From Lactiplantibacillus daowaiensis (lineage in GTDB: Bacteria; Bacillota; Bacilli; Lactobacillales; Lactobacillaceae), in contig NZ_BJDJ01000002.1 of NCBI RefSeq assembly GCF_005405085.1, positions 62,001 to 126,000 on the forward strand: DNA of 64,000 nucleotides, read 5' to 3'. Below the pieces are notes generated by a model, which was not told the origin of the DNA, ran no database searches, and was given only the letters and a program-made list of their open reading frames with translations. Numbering within the stretch: the first letter of the stretch is position 1; every line of letters begins with the position of its first letter. The translations under genes were made by a program, and so were the position numbers. Of the stretch, positions 44,779 to 54,023 are shown one piece after another.

Positions 44779-46299
44779 TTATTCAGCTGGTGTATCTTGT
44801 AAACTCCAATTAACCGTACCACTATAAGTCCCATTATAGACGCCAGGGAATACGTCTAAAAAGATGCCCTTGGTACTATTATCCCAATCACTAGTCACAT
44901 CAGTCGTATTACTACCACTATTACGTTCGCCACTAGCAATCAAGGTTGACGTGTTGGTTAATGATTGTTGATCACTACCATCTTGATAAATTAAATTACC
45001 TTTTAACGTGTGTTTTGCAGACGTCATCGCTGACGCTGTCGCATACACATACCATTTTGAACCCGCTGCCCGTGTATCGCTAATCGACACATCCCAGCTA
45101 CTGGTAGGTTTAAAAATCGTTTCTTTGGTTGGCACTTCCAAATCACCAAAGCCAATCGCACTTGAAATAGTACCGAACGTTAACGTCCCAGCTTGTTTCG
45201 TCAATGTAATCGTCTTTGCACTAGACTTCAACGTCCCATCGGTTGCATAAAGACTAACAGTCGTACTATCCCCCGTTGCTAATGCTTTGATTTTAGCGGC
45301 AATCCCACTATCATCAGTTGCATAAGTAACGTCACTAGTACTACTCCCATCCGAATAACTTGGACTTAACCCTAAGGTCGTTTGTTTGGCCAACCAAGCA
45401 ACGATTTCACTATCACTCATTGATGCTAACGAACTCGCATCATCTGGGGATAAGTCTAAACTCGTCGACTGACTATCCAGGTCTAATGTTTTTTGAACAA
45501 CATCTGCAGTGGCTGTCCCTTTATCCCCGGTTGCGTTGCTTTCAGTAACGGTGACGCTGCTGGCACTCCCAATCGCTGAACCCAGGTCTAGACTGTAAGT
45601 TTTATCACTGCCAACCGTGGTTGATCCACCAGCACTACTCGTGATTTTATCACCGACATTGGTCCCCGTCCCAGTAATCTTTTGATCACTCGCACTAACT
45701 TTACCACTACCAGCGGTTGAATCGATTGTTGGTTTTAAAGCCGCTGCTGCCGTTGCATCATTGGTAAATGACCCCAATTGGTAGGCAATATCACCACCAC
45801 CACTTGACGCATTATAACGAAAGCCAACATAAATCGGCAAATCATTCGCCAAGTCAGTTAAATCAACGGTAATAGTCTGCGTTGTACCAGAACTTGAAAA
45901 AGTCTTACTATTGCCGGAAAAAAGCGTTGTCGAGCCACTTTGCAACGAAGTCCCATCTTTTTGCATCATGTCAAAATAAAAGTTATTCATTGACACATTA
46001 TTTTTAGCTGTCACAGTCCCCGTTAAAGTAATCGCAACCTGAGTTGTTTTAGTTGTGATTCGACCGTTTGACACATTATTCGCAGTAATTGCTTTTAGCT
46101 TAGGATAACTATTGATACCATAATACCCCGAACTCCCAAAAACAACGTTACCGGTTGATTCAGGCGTAAACGTTGTCCCCGTACCTGACATCACATTTGT
46201 CATGGTATCAGCCTGTACACGCCCGACCAAGATGAGCAGCGCCAACATGACACTAGTCAACACGACCATTAATTGTGACCGATTTTTCAACTTATTCAT
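44779..46299 (-). CDS. WxL-domain surface protein, 506 aa
   Basis: WxL proteins bind peptidoglycan non-covalently through a C-terminal domain. This protein has a signal peptide (VVLTSVMLALLILVGRVQA), beta-rich Ser/Thr/Gly modules (FDMMQKDGTSLQSG and VTESNATGDKGTATADV regions), and a C-terminal WxL domain with the two Trp motifs SSWDVSISDTR and VNWSLQDTP. The start 46299 overlaps the upstream LPXTG gene by 8 nt and follows GGGAG. It is the last gene of a four-gene group (WxL, DUF916, LPXTG, WxL), the classical cell-surface complex layout. Confidence 0.88.
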   Translation of the reverse strand: MNKLKNRSQLMVVLTSVMLALLILVGRVQADTMTNVMSGTGTTFTPESTGNVVFGSSGYYGINSYPKLKAITANNVSNGRITTKTTQVAITLTGTVTAKNNVSMNNFYFDMMQKDGTSLQSGSTTLFSGNSKTFSSSGTTQTITVDLTDLANDLPIYVGFRYNASSGGGDIAYQLGSFTNDATAAAALKPTIDSTAGSGKVSASDQKITGTGTNVGDKITSSAGGSTTVGSDKTYSLDLGSAIGSASSVTVTESNATGDKGTATADVVQKTLDLDSQSTSLDLSPDDASSLASMSDSEIVAWLAKQTTLGLSPSYSDGSSTSDVTYATDDSGIAAKIKALATGDSTTVSLYATDGTLKSSAKTITLTKQAGTLTFGTISSAIGFGDLEVPTKETIFKPTSSWDVSISDTRAAGSKWYVYATASAMTSAKHTLKGNLIYQDGSDQQSLTNTSTLIASGERNSGSNTTDVTSDWDNSTKGIFLDVFPGVYNGTYSGTVNWSLQDTPAE

Positions 46300-46708
46300 G
46301 TTTGACACTCCCATCATCAGAGCGTTTCAATTGATACCAAAGCACTCCACTTAAAATTAACATCAATAATAACAAACCACCCACAAGGCGATACAACTGC
46401 CATTGTCGCTCACTTGTTTGCGGCAGGCGCCCATGTCTAATCGCCGCTATAGCAGCGCCCATACTGGCATCGGTCTCCGTTGATTGTGCCTTTTTGGTCA
46501 CCGGCGTCTTAGTGACTTGGTGATACACCGTTTGACCATCTGGAATCAACGCGTTGATTTTAGCCGTTTCTACTTGCCGAGACGTTTTCGGGCCTTGATA
46601 AAATTGAACCGTCAACTCTGTTGTCGACGAATGATCAGCAAGCACCGGCCGACCAAATAAGACTAGGAGTCCTAAGGCCACCCCTAAACTAACCCATAGT
46701 TTTCGCAT
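46292..46708 (-). CDS. Small LPXTG-anchored protein of the WxL cluster
   Basis: This 138-aa protein has a signal peptide (LWVSLGVALGLLVLFGRPVLA), a short extracellular part, and an anchor LPQTSERQWQLYRLVGGLLL followed by a TM helix and KRSDDGSVKHE. The start 46708 has GGGGTGA 5 nt upstream. Small LPXTG proteins are standard members of WxL clusters; its wall anchoring is inferred from the LPQTSE motif. Confidence 0.88.
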   Translation of the reverse strand: MRKLWVSLGVALGLLVLFGRPVLADHSSTTELTVQFYQGPKTSRQVETAKINALIPDGQTVYHQVTKTPVTKKAQSTETDASMGAAIAAIRHGRLPQTSERQWQLYRLVGGLLLLMLILSGVLWYQLKRSDDGSVKHE

Positions 46709-46730
46709 GCTGCTCACCCCGCTCTCCTAT

Positions 46731-47801
46731 TTAATCATCCGTTGATTTCCGACGGCGTTTGCGAATGATAAAGATCAACCACAGTATTAATAACACCACG
46801 ATCAACATGCCCAAGGCACCTAAAACCACAAACCAAATCAAACTAATTCCTGAGTTATCCACTGATTGTTTATTATACTTACTTGCCATGGCCGCCGTAA
46901 TCGTAAAGTCTTTATCAAAGACCCACCGGTGTTGGCTATTCTTAGCAACTAAATGTAAATGATATTTTCCCGCCTGTAACTTGGTACTCCCGGTTAAAAT
47001 CGGATACTTGTAGACGGAATTTGGCGCTAATTGCACATTGGCTTTTTTAGCTGTTTTGACCACTTTACCGCTGTTCTTGCTCGTTATCGTTGACTTCAAG
47101 TTTAAGTTCGGTACGATAACCGCCGTGGTATTCCGTAAATAGGGAAAAATACCGCGATGATAATTATTCATCCCAGCTGTCACTTTATCCAACGCTAACT
47201 TAGGACTAGGCACATGTCCTTCGGTATACTTCAAGCCAATCACATACGAATATTGGTTTTGGATATTCATTGACCCTTTCACCGTACTCGTTGCTTTTTG
47301 ATCGACACGCTTGAAGTACCAGCCACCAAGCATTACCCCATTAAACGTTTGCGTTGGCATCGTGACATTAGCCGTCACAGTCTTTGAGCCATTGGCTGGT
47401 ACCGTCACTGTTTTCACTTTACCTAAAGTCGTCACATCGCTCATCTTATAACGTAATGATGCATCATAAGTCTTAGTTGGTGTCACATACTCAATGACCC
47501 CATTGCTATTCGTATAAGCCGTATGGATCGCTGTTTTAACTTTGATATCACGATTCGTTACATTATAGATGACCGTCTTTAGTGTTTGCTGTTGACCAGC
47601 CTTCATCTTTAAATCAAAGAATGAATTTTTAGCATTGATTTGATTTTTAGGAATCTTAGCCCCAACACTAAACCCGATATTATTCGTCGCAGTTGTGCTA
47701 GAACTCGTCTTTGCCGCTTGACCATTAACGGCCAGCGTCAAACAAAACATCAATCCTAAAATCAAACTGAGGCCTTGCCACTTCACTTTTAAACGATTCA
47801 T
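46731..47801 (-). CDS. DUF916/DUF3324 WxL-interacting membrane protein
   Basis: The 356-aa protein has a signal peptide (residues 1-30), a DUF916 domain (about 40-180, with NSFFDLKMKAGQQQTLKTVIYN), a DUF3324 domain (about 190-310, with AVIVPNLNLKSTI and KYHLHLVAKNSQHRW), and a C-terminal TM segment (ISLIWFVVLGALGMLIVVLL) with basic tail RKRRRKS. Family members bind peptidoglycan and WxL partners. GGGGAGA precedes ATG 47801; an upstream TTG is unlikely. Confidence 0.92.
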   Translation of the reverse strand: MNRLKVKWQGLSLILGLMFCLTLAVNGQAAKTSSSTTATNNIGFSVGAKIPKNQINAKNSFFDLKMKAGQQQTLKTVIYNVTNRDIKVKTAIHTAYTNSNGVIEYVTPTKTYDASLRYKMSDVTTLGKVKTVTVPANGSKTVTANVTMPTQTFNGVMLGGWYFKRVDQKATSTVKGSMNIQNQYSYVIGLKYTEGHVPSPKLALDKVTAGMNNYHRGIFPYLRNTTAVIVPNLNLKSTITSKNSGKVVKTAKKANVQLAPNSVYKYPILTGSTKLQAGKYHLHLVAKNSQHRWVFDKDFTITAAMASKYNKQSVDNSGISLIWFVVLGALGMLIVVLLILWLIFIIRKRRRKSTDD

Positions 47802-47861
47802 CAATATTCTCCCCTGTCTGTAACATACTTATCGCAATGATACCATTTCTATTATGTAATA

Positions 47862-47898
47862 AAAAGGTGTTCGCTGTACCTACAGCGCCCACCCTTTA
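47862..47898 (-). terminator. Terminator of the first WxL gene
   Basis: On the minus strand GGGTGGGCGCTGTA pairs with TACAGCGAACACC with small mismatches and is followed by TTTTTATT. It may separate the abundant WxL protein from the downstream DUF916 operon. Confidence 0.8.
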
Positions 47899-47912
47899 AA
47901 GTTAAATCTGAG

Positions 47913-48629
47913 TTATTTAGTTGGCGTGTCTGATAAGTTCCAAGTTAATGTTGATTTATAAGCTTGGGCACTAACCGTGTTAGCACTCACATTTAATTTA
48001 ACTCCGGTTGGGTCCATTTGGTTAACTGTAACCCCGGCACCATTATCAACAGCGGCACCCATCACATTAGTTGAAGAACCATCTAAATTAACGGTCGCAG
48101 CAGTCGCAGTCGCGCCGTTGTTAGACGTTGCCCCACTGGCAGTCACATTCCCAGCTGGCAAGGTAATTGACGCCCCAGCTGCTGTCTTGTTATCAGCACC
48201 AGTCAACGCTGAACCAGAAACAGTTAAGCTCCAACCAGCATTGGTCCCACGCACGTCTGAAACTTCAACGACCACATTGTTATTTAACAAGTTGGTTGCC
48301 GTGGTATCAGTCGTATCTAAGGCATAGTTTTTATCATTTTGAACATCGATTTCGTTTGAACCAAAACTCAAGTTAGCAGGTACATAAATTAATGACAAGC
48401 CGCCCCCGGCTTTACCACCGTTAGTATCAGTTCCTGGTTCTGGATCCAAGTTTTTGTTTGGATCAGTTGGATCAACTGGATTTACAGTACTAGTACTTCC
48501 TGTAAATGTTGCCGTGACACTAGTTGAACCTGAACGATTTTCAGTTGCATCGGCATGTGCAACCATTGGTAAAACTGCCCCTAATAATAACGTTCCTGAC
48601 AATAATAAGCTTCCTAGCATTTTTTTCAT
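47913..48629 (-). CDS. WxL-domain surface protein, 238 aa
   Basis: The protein has a signal peptide (residues 1-27, ending AHADA), a Pro/Asp-rich linker (VNPVDPTDPNKNLDPEPGTD) and a WxL domain containing the motifs NAGWSLTVSG and LTWNLSDTP, the paired WxL signature. This is the canonical short WxL protein (about 230 aa). It has a strong upstream Shine-Dalgarno (AAAGGGGTG) and its own terminator, suggesting higher expression than its partners. Confidence 0.93.
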   Translation of the reverse strand: MKKMLGSLLLSGTLLLGAVLPMVAHADATENRSGSTSVTATFTGSTSTVNPVDPTDPNKNLDPEPGTDTNGGKAGGGLSLIYVPANLSFGSNEIDVQNDKNYALDTTDTTATNLLNNNVVVEVSDVRGTNAGWSLTVSGSALTGADNKTAAGASITLPAGNVTASGATSNNGATATAATVNLDGSSTNVMGAAVDNGAGVTVNQMDPTGVKLNVSANTVSAQAYKSTLTWNLSDTPTK

Positions 48630-48801
48630 TTTGTAGGCACCCCTTTATATTTTCATCTCTCCAATAGTTTATCAACTTAACTATAAAATAGCAATATTTT
48701 TATCACATTTATTTCATAAAGTCATAAAACATTCACATATTGGTTGATTGATGCGGTTGATTACCTATTATAAATAAAAAAATGCCCATCTTTGCCCAAA
48801 C

Positions 48802-48846
48802 AAAAACTCCAGGCTGATTGTCGCAAAATGACATCACCTGGAGATT
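48802..48846 (-). terminator. Terminator of the 71-aa membrane protein gene
   Basis: CTCCAGG and CCTGGAG with inner TGTC/GACA pairing form the stem; T runs flank it. Confidence 0.85.
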
Positions 48847-48855
48847 TTATTTACC

Positions 48856-49071
48856 TTATTTAACTTCACGATGGCCTAACATTGGATATAACCCAAAGAC
48901 CACGATCAACGCAATAATCACGCCGACAATTGCGGAAGTGCCTAATTGTAAGCTGAAGCTTTGGTGAATCGCACTAACGATTTGATCGCCAATGTAACCA
49001 ATCACTAACCCAAAAATAGCACCCCAACAAGCGGTAATGACTGCGCCTGCGAACCAATGATTCTTACTCAT
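48856..49071 (-). CDS. Small two-TM membrane protein, 71 aa
   Basis: The protein has two hydrophobic segments (about residues 9-30, ACWGAIFGLVIGYIGDQI region, and 46-63, AIVGVIIALIVVFGLYP). The first segment vaguely resembles DUF2929-type small proteins, but this is weak. It has a GGAGG ribosome site and its own terminator. Function is unknown. Confidence 0.75.
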   Translation of the reverse strand: MSKNHWFAGAVITACWGAIFGLVIGYIGDQIVSAIHQSFSLQLGTSAIVGVIIALIVVFGLYPMLGHREVK

Positions 49072-49222
49072 AACTGACCTCCTAATGAAGCTAACACTAC
49101 GTTACGACAAGTATTAAAACACTCATCATTAACTATAGCAGAACCATTCCCGAAATGCATCGAGAACCTGTTGTTCATTATCTTAATCCGAATTTTGAAA
49201 AATTGCCAGCGTTTCTGAAAAG

Positions 49223-50107
49223 TTAATCGGTTTCACGGTCCAATTGATTCAACGCGGTCTTTAATTGCGCTTGGTCAGCGGCATCCAGTGATGGGTAGGC
49301 CAATGGCAATTGACTTAACCGTTGATTGATAATTTCCGACACACATAACCGCGAATACCATTTACTGTCTGACGGAATCACATACCAAGGCACGGATTTG
49401 GTCGCCGTTTGCGAAATCGCATCATCGTAAGCCCGTTGGTAGTCATCCCAATAGTGACGCTCACGAATATCCGCCGCCGAAAACTTCCAATTATGACTAG
49501 GAATCTCGATCCGGCGAATGAAACGCTGCTTTTGTTCTTCTTTCGACATATGCAAGAAGAATTTCAACACCGTATAGCCATTATGTTGCAAGTAGTCTTC
49601 CATATATCTTAAATCCTTATACCGGCGCTTAAAGAATGTCTCATCAACTTGATCAACATTATCAATATCACCAATATGTTCATTGACAATGATATTCGGA
49701 TGAACACGACTCACTAACACATCTTCATAATAAGACCGATTAAAAATGCCAATCATGCCACGTTTAGGCACTTGATTATGAATCCGCCATAAATAATCAT
49801 GGGCGATTTCCGTTGCGGTTGGCTGTTTAAATGATGTGACTTCACAACCTTGTGGATTAACGCCACTCATAATGTGGGCAATCATGCTATCTTTCCCCGC
49901 TGCATCCATTGCTTGAAAAATAATCAAGACGCCATAACGATCTTGGGCATAAAGTTTGCCTTGCAACTCCGTGAGTTGCTTAATATTTTGCGCAATTTGG
50001 GCCTTAATGACTTTTTCATCGGCATATTTGGCATCTGGCTGGGTGGTTTGGCCAGTTAAATCTAACGTTTGTTTCCCGATATAACGATATTGTTTTTCAA
50101 AATTCAC
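49223..50107 (-). CDS. Polyphosphate kinase 2 family protein
   Basis: The 294-aa protein is a PPK2-type polyphosphate:nucleotide phosphotransferase. It has the P-loop IIFQAMDAAGKDSMIAHIM, SGVNPQGCEVTSFKQP, GMIGIFNRSYYEDVLVSRVHP (lid and Asp/Arg region) and KFFLHMSKEEQKQRF. Length fits class I/III enzymes, which phosphorylate ADP/GDP or AMP. The nitroreductase gene lies 15 bp upstream, so the two may be co-transcribed; no functional link is evident. Confidence 0.92.
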   Translation of the reverse strand: MNFEKQYRYIGKQTLDLTGQTTQPDAKYADEKVIKAQIAQNIKQLTELQGKLYAQDRYGVLIIFQAMDAAGKDSMIAHIMSGVNPQGCEVTSFKQPTATEIAHDYLWRIHNQVPKRGMIGIFNRSYYEDVLVSRVHPNIIVNEHIGDIDNVDQVDETFFKRRYKDLRYMEDYLQHNGYTVLKFFLHMSKEEQKQRFIRRIEIPSHNWKFSAADIRERHYWDDYQRAYDDAISQTATKSVPWYVIPSDSKWYSRLCVSEIINQRLSQLPLAYPSLDAADQAQLKTALNQLDRETD

Positions 50108-50122
50108 GCGTTTAGACCCCTT

Positions 50123-50680
50123 TTAACGATAATCGACTAGTTGTTTGAGTGCTTTATGCTTGGCCAGTTTACCAGCTTGCGCAGCGTGACCAATTGAAAC
50201 TAATAGTAATGGCTGATAACGCTTGGAATCAAGCTGCAAGATTTTACTAAAAGCAGCATGATCAAAACCAGTCATCGGATTCGTATCATACCCGGCATCT
50301 TTGGCTAATAGCATAAACTGCATGGCCACCAACCCAGCATCTAAAGCGCCAATATCGCTATGTGTCGACACACTAGTTTGCTGGGCTGGCAAAAATGGCT
50401 TGCGTTCGTCACGATTTTCTAAATCATTAACAAACAAGACAACGGCACTGGCCGTCATTAATTGGCTCGTATTCCCCGTCGCAGTCGCCAAGTCACGCCG
50501 CAATTCTGCTGATTCAATAACCAGCGCCCGAATCGGTTGTAAATTCAACGCGGTCGGGGCTAAAAAGGCCGTCTTTAGCATTTTCTCTAAGTCAGCCCGT
50601 TTAATCACAGTCTGGTCATCATATTGGCGCACAGAACGGCGCGCCTGCATCACATCAATAATCGGATTATTCGTCGTCAT
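50123..50680 (-). CDS. Nitroreductase family protein
   Basis: The 185-aa FMN-dependent protein starts MTTNNPIIDVMQARRSVRQYDD, with the family's RRSVRxY FMN-binding motif, and has APTALNLQPIRALVI, DIGALDAGLVAMQFMLLAKDAG and NPMTGFD. This family reduces nitroaromatics, quinones or flavin; the natural substrate is not predictable. ATG 50680 fits GGAAG 8 nt upstream; a GTG 9 nt earlier is possible. Confidence 0.9.
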   Translation of the reverse strand: MTTNNPIIDVMQARRSVRQYDDQTVIKRADLEKMLKTAFLAPTALNLQPIRALVIESAELRRDLATATGNTSQLMTASAVVLFVNDLENRDERKPFLPAQQTSVSTHSDIGALDAGLVAMQFMLLAKDAGYDTNPMTGFDHAAFSKILQLDSKRYQPLLLVSIGHAAQAGKLAKHKALKQLVDYR

Positions 50681-50785
50681 GGTTTCCACTTCCTTCCTTT
50701 AAGTATAAGTCAGCGGTTTCACTTTGACAAAAAGGAATATTCATCAAATTCAAGTGATAAATGTTAGTGAATCTGGCGGCAACCG

Positions 50786-50814
50786 TTGTCACCCCCGCGG
50801 CGAACGTTTACAAT
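50786..50814 (+). promoter_or_regulatory. Promoter of the nucleoside hydrolase gene
   Basis: TTGTCA (50786-50791) and TACAAT (50809-50814) are separated by 17 bp. The predicted start near 50821 leaves a leader of about 210 nt. Confidence 0.7.
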
Positions 50815-50820
50815 TAGACT

Positions 50821-51029
50821 ATAACTTGTTTGCGTGGTGCAAACTTTGTCGCCTGTCGGTTGGCCCGGCTTAGTCAAAGGTCGAGTTTTGAAACCGGCGG
50901 GTTGTGACGGGTTCAAAATCGTGTCCAACACGTTCCAGCGTTTCTAGCGCCAACCGGTCGACGGCAAAAGGACCACTACCAAACAATTCACAGACCTATC
51001 AACTATTGATCCAGGGAGGAATTTGGCTC
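50821..51029 (+). promoter_or_regulatory. Long structured 5' leader of the nucleoside hydrolase gene
   Basis: The leader has a local hairpin GTTTGC/GCAAAC (50828-50844), a long-range 8-bp pairing CGGTTGGC (50857-50864) with GCCAACCG (50949-50956), and a nested TTTTGAAACC (50886-50895) with GGTTCAAAA (50910-50918). It looks like a closed multi-hairpin domain upstream of the ribosome site GGGAGGA. No terminator is seen, so translational or no control is possible. It matches no riboswitch that I recognise. Confidence 0.5.
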
Positions 51030-51989
51030 ATGGCAAAACGTAAAATGATTTTGGATTTAGACACTGGGATTGACGACGCAATGGCAATCGCCTATGCGGT
51101 TGGGGCCCCAGATGTAGATTTAATTGGGATTATCAGTTCTTACGGTAACGTTGTGGTTGAACAAGCTGCTTATAATAGTTTACAAATTTTAGAATTATTA
51201 GGTGCAACTGACGTGCCCGTTTATGTTGGTGATCCACATTCCAGTACCACGGAACACTTTGATGTGATGCCTATTTCTGCACAAATCCACGGTAAAAACG
51301 GGATTGGTGAAGTTGACTTACCCGCACCTAAGCGACAACCTGAAACCCAATCCGGGGTTGATTTCTTAATCGATGCTGTTCATCAATACGGCGCTGATCT
51401 GACCTTAGTGCCAACTGGTCCTTTAACCAACTTAGCCGCTGCCATTGAAAAAGCTCCGGACATTGCCACTACGATTGGTAACGTTACGATTATGGGTGGT
51501 GCCTTAACCGTTCCTGGTAACGTGAGCCATTTTGCAGAAGCCAACATTAACCAAGATGCCGAAGCTGCTAATACGGTCTTTACAAGTGATATCAAATTAA
51601 CGATGGTTGGTTTGGATGTTACTTTGCGGACCTTATTAACGACTAAAGAAACTGGTCAATGGCGTGACCTAAAGACAACTGCCGGTGAAAAGTTCGCTGA
51701 CATCGTTGATTACTATATCGATGCTTATAAGGTCACTAGTCCCCATTTGCATGGCTGTGCCTTACACGACCCCTTAGCTGTCGGGGTTGCCTTAGATCCT
51801 AGCTTTGTGTCAACCTTGAAGTTGAACATGTTCGTACAAGCTAGCGGTGAAGACTACGGTCGAACCATTGGTGATCCTGCCCGCTTAACAGATGCCAATC
51901 CGAATGTCACGGTTGCACTAACCGTGGACACTGACCGTTACCTACAAACGTTCATGACTTATTTAACGGCGTTATTTAAAGAACACTAA
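51030..51989 (+). CDS. Inosine-uridine preferring nucleoside hydrolase
   Basis: The 319-aa protein has the N-terminal calcium-binding motif LDLDTGIDDAMAIA of the IU-NH family, ATDVPVYVGD, HGKNGIGEVDLP, GPLTNLAAAI, MGGALTVPGNVSHFAEANI and HDPLAVGVAL. It cleaves ribonucleosides to base and ribose for salvage. The ATG at 51030 follows GGGAGGA; the longer reading frame from 50904 runs through the leader and is not likely translated. Confidence 0.94.
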   Translation: MAKRKMILDLDTGIDDAMAIAYAVGAPDVDLIGIISSYGNVVVEQAAYNSLQILELLGATDVPVYVGDPHSSTTEHFDVMPISAQIHGKNGIGEVDLPAPKRQPETQSGVDFLIDAVHQYGADLTLVPTGPLTNLAAAIEKAPDIATTIGNVTIMGGALTVPGNVSHFAEANINQDAEAANTVFTSDIKLTMVGLDVTLRTLLTTKETGQWRDLKTTAGEKFADIVDYYIDAYKVTSPHLHGCALHDPLAVGVALDPSFVSTLKLNMFVQASGEDYGRTIGDPARLTDANPNVTVALTVDTDRYLQTFMTYLTALFKEH

Positions 51990-52090
51990 TCGCTAATCGG
52001 AAGCTTGAATATGCCCTTGATTGAGCATACACGAGTTAATCAGCTGTCAATAATGACATGAATTGATAGCCTTTATTAGTTGAATAATCA

Positions 52091-52131
52091 AAATGAGGTC
52101 ACCGTACTTTTTTGCGGTGACCTCATTTTTT
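52091..52131 (+). terminator. Terminator of the nucleoside hydrolase gene
   Basis: AAATGAGGTCACCG and CGGTGACCTCATTTTTT form a 14-bp perfect stem with T run. The adjoining 52132-52249 stretch has a short segment (TTTAGCTGTGTACCAGC) like the composite repeat. Confidence 0.92.
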
Positions 52132-52249
52132 GACTCATATTTTAGCTGTGTACCAGCAATCTTGGCAGTCGCCAATGACTACTTTATTCAATCAAAAAAG
52201 CGTTACAAGATTAATCGATCTCACAACGCTCACCTGATCTAATAGCTGA

Positions 52250-53020
52250 TTAAATCCAGCCGATTGCTTTTAACCCATTTTGAATGCCATCATGATCACA
52301 ATCCGTCGTGGTCAAGTTTGCACAAGCTTGAATGGCTGGTTCCGCATTTCCCATGGCAATCCCGATACCCGCACTGCGTAACATTTCACGATCATTATCA
52401 TTGTCACCAAAGGCCACGATATCTTTAGCATCCACATGTAACTTAGCCGCTAATTTAGCCACGCCTTCTGCTTTTGAGCCGACTCGTGGAATCACATCGA
52501 CCCCATTTTGAGCAAACCGAACAAACGAGAACTCATCGGCATGTGGTAGCTTCGCATCCATGTCTGGTTGATAAAACATCATCGCTTGATAAATCGGATG
52601 CGACCGATAGTAATCAGGGGCATAATCTGGTAGCGGTGCGCGGAAATCGTGTAACACTTGTCGTGTGGCTTGACTGGGCTTGGTATGGGCATGTAACCCA
52701 TCCAAAGATTCAAAAATCATATCCACATGATGTTCGTCAGCAGCAGCGACTAACGCCGCCACATTAGCTGATGACAACGTCTGTTGGTGTACTTGTTGCT
52801 TGTTGGCAAACGCCGCTGACCCATTACATAAGATGAAATCTTGTAAATCCAGCGCTTTAATAATCGGCCGCGCTAACCGTAAGTTGCGCCCAGTCGCAAT
52901 TGCCACGTTGATTTTTTGTTGTTTTAACTTTTGAATACTCGTCACCGTGCTCCGCAACAATTGCTTGTTACGTGCCAACAACGTGTTATCGATATCAAAA
53001 ACCGCTAATCTCGCTACCAT
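52250..53020 (-). CDS. Cof-type HAD-superfamily phosphatase
   Basis: The 256-aa protein has HAD motif I VFDIDNTLLARN (Asp nucleophile), motif II Thr in VAIATGRN, Lys in SKAEGVAK and motif IV FGDNDNDREML, with a C2-type cap between. Cof-type enzymes dephosphorylate sugar phosphates or cofactors. It starts 6 bp after the LacI-family gene and is likely co-transcribed with it. Confidence 0.93.
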   Translation of the reverse strand: MVARLAVFDIDNTLLARNKQLLRSTVTSIQKLKQQKINVAIATGRNLRLARPIIKALDLQDFILCNGSAAFANKQQVHQQTLSSANVAALVAAADEHHVDMIFESLDGLHAHTKPSQATRQVLHDFRAPLPDYAPDYYRSHPIYQAMMFYQPDMDAKLPHADEFSFVRFAQNGVDVIPRVGSKAEGVAKLAAKLHVDAKDIVAFGDNDNDREMLRSAGIGIAMGNAEPAIQACANLTTTDCDHDGIQNGLKAIGWI

Positions 53021-53026
53021 TATTAA

Positions 53027-53965
53027 TTACCGCCTAATAAATTCTGATTTAATCAACTCATGCGTTGTCGTCTGACCCGTCGCCAGCTTAAACGCCGCCC
53101 GTCCTAAGGCTTCTAAGTGATGATCAATCGTTGAAAATTGACATAACCGACTAGATAATAAATTCTCTTGCCCAATGATCGGCAAGGGCGTTAAATCGTG
53201 TTCTAAATAGTATTGATAGACCCCCGCACCGATATCATCACCATTCGTAAAAATGGCATCAACGCTAGGATTCAAACTTGCAAAGTAAGCACCTGCTCGA
53301 TAGCCGTCTTCATAAGTTACAGCGCCTACAAATAAATCGCGACTAGCGAGTTTGCCATAAACTTGCTGATAGGCGCTCCGCGTCACACGGGTGCTGGCAC
53401 TGATCACATTGTTACGGCTCAAAACGACCCCCATCTTTTGATAGCCATGGGCTTGTGCCCAACGCAAAGCATTCACATACGATGCTTCGCGATCAGTGTA
53501 AGCCGCGGCTAACGTCCGATCAGTCCCTGGATCTTCGCAACAAACGATCTGCCCGTACTTGCGATAACGCTCCAATGTTTCCAAAGAGCTGCTCCGCGAC
53601 GTAAAAATCAACGCATCATATGCTTTACTACGCAGTTGATCTAAATATCGCCGTTCAATCGTCATGTCATAATTAGTTGGTAACAAGGTAATCTTGTACC
53701 CGGCTGCAAAGGCAGCACTCACGATGCCATCAATGATTCGTGCAAAATATGGATGATTGGCATAGGGCATGACCACCCCAACCGTCTTCGTGCGACCATT
53801 ACTTAAATCCCGTGCGACTCGATTGGGGACGTAGTCAAGTTGACGCATAATCGCTTCTACTTTGGCCCGCTTTTCATCAGCCACATATTTTTGGTGATTG
53901 ATCACCCGCGATACTGTCGAAACGGAATAGCCCGACAGCCGGGCAATATCATGAATATTTGTCAT
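53027..53965 (-). CDS. LacI-family transcriptional regulator
   Basis: The 312-aa protein begins with a LacI helix-turn-helix NIHDIARLSGYSVSTVSRVINHQKYV and the hinge helix YVPNRVARDLSNGRTKTVGVVMP, followed by a periplasmic-binding-type effector domain. A palindromic site centred on CG (54024-54041) and a cre-like site lie upstream, suggesting autoregulation or carbon control. The downstream HAD phosphatase is probably in the same operon. The effector sugar is unknown. Confidence 0.94.
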   Translation of the reverse strand: MTNIHDIARLSGYSVSTVSRVINHQKYVADEKRAKVEAIMRQLDYVPNRVARDLSNGRTKTVGVVMPYANHPYFARIIDGIVSAAFAAGYKITLLPTNYDMTIERRYLDQLRSKAYDALIFTSRSSSLETLERYRKYGQIVCCEDPGTDRTLAAAYTDREASYVNALRWAQAHGYQKMGVVLSRNNVISASTRVTRSAYQQVYGKLASRDLFVGAVTYEDGYRAGAYFASLNPSVDAIFTNGDDIGAGVYQYYLEHDLTPLPIIGQENLLSSRLCQFSTIDHHLEALGRAAFKLATGQTTTHELIKSEFIRR

Positions 53966-54023
53966 CTACTTCCCACTCCTATCCTCCATATTGTACCGTT
54001 AGATAGGGGCCTTTGCACTCGCA

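Noticed and set aside
50909-50919. GGGTTCAAAAT, resembling a tRNA T-arm
   Set aside because: No acceptor, D-arm or anticodon stem could be drawn around it, and the pairing partner lies in TTTTGAAACC upstream.
50904-51029. N-terminal extension of the nucleoside hydrolase
   Set aside because: The extension has no Shine-Dalgarno, is Ser/Pro-rich, and the catalytic domain starts at the ATG preceded by GGGAGGA.
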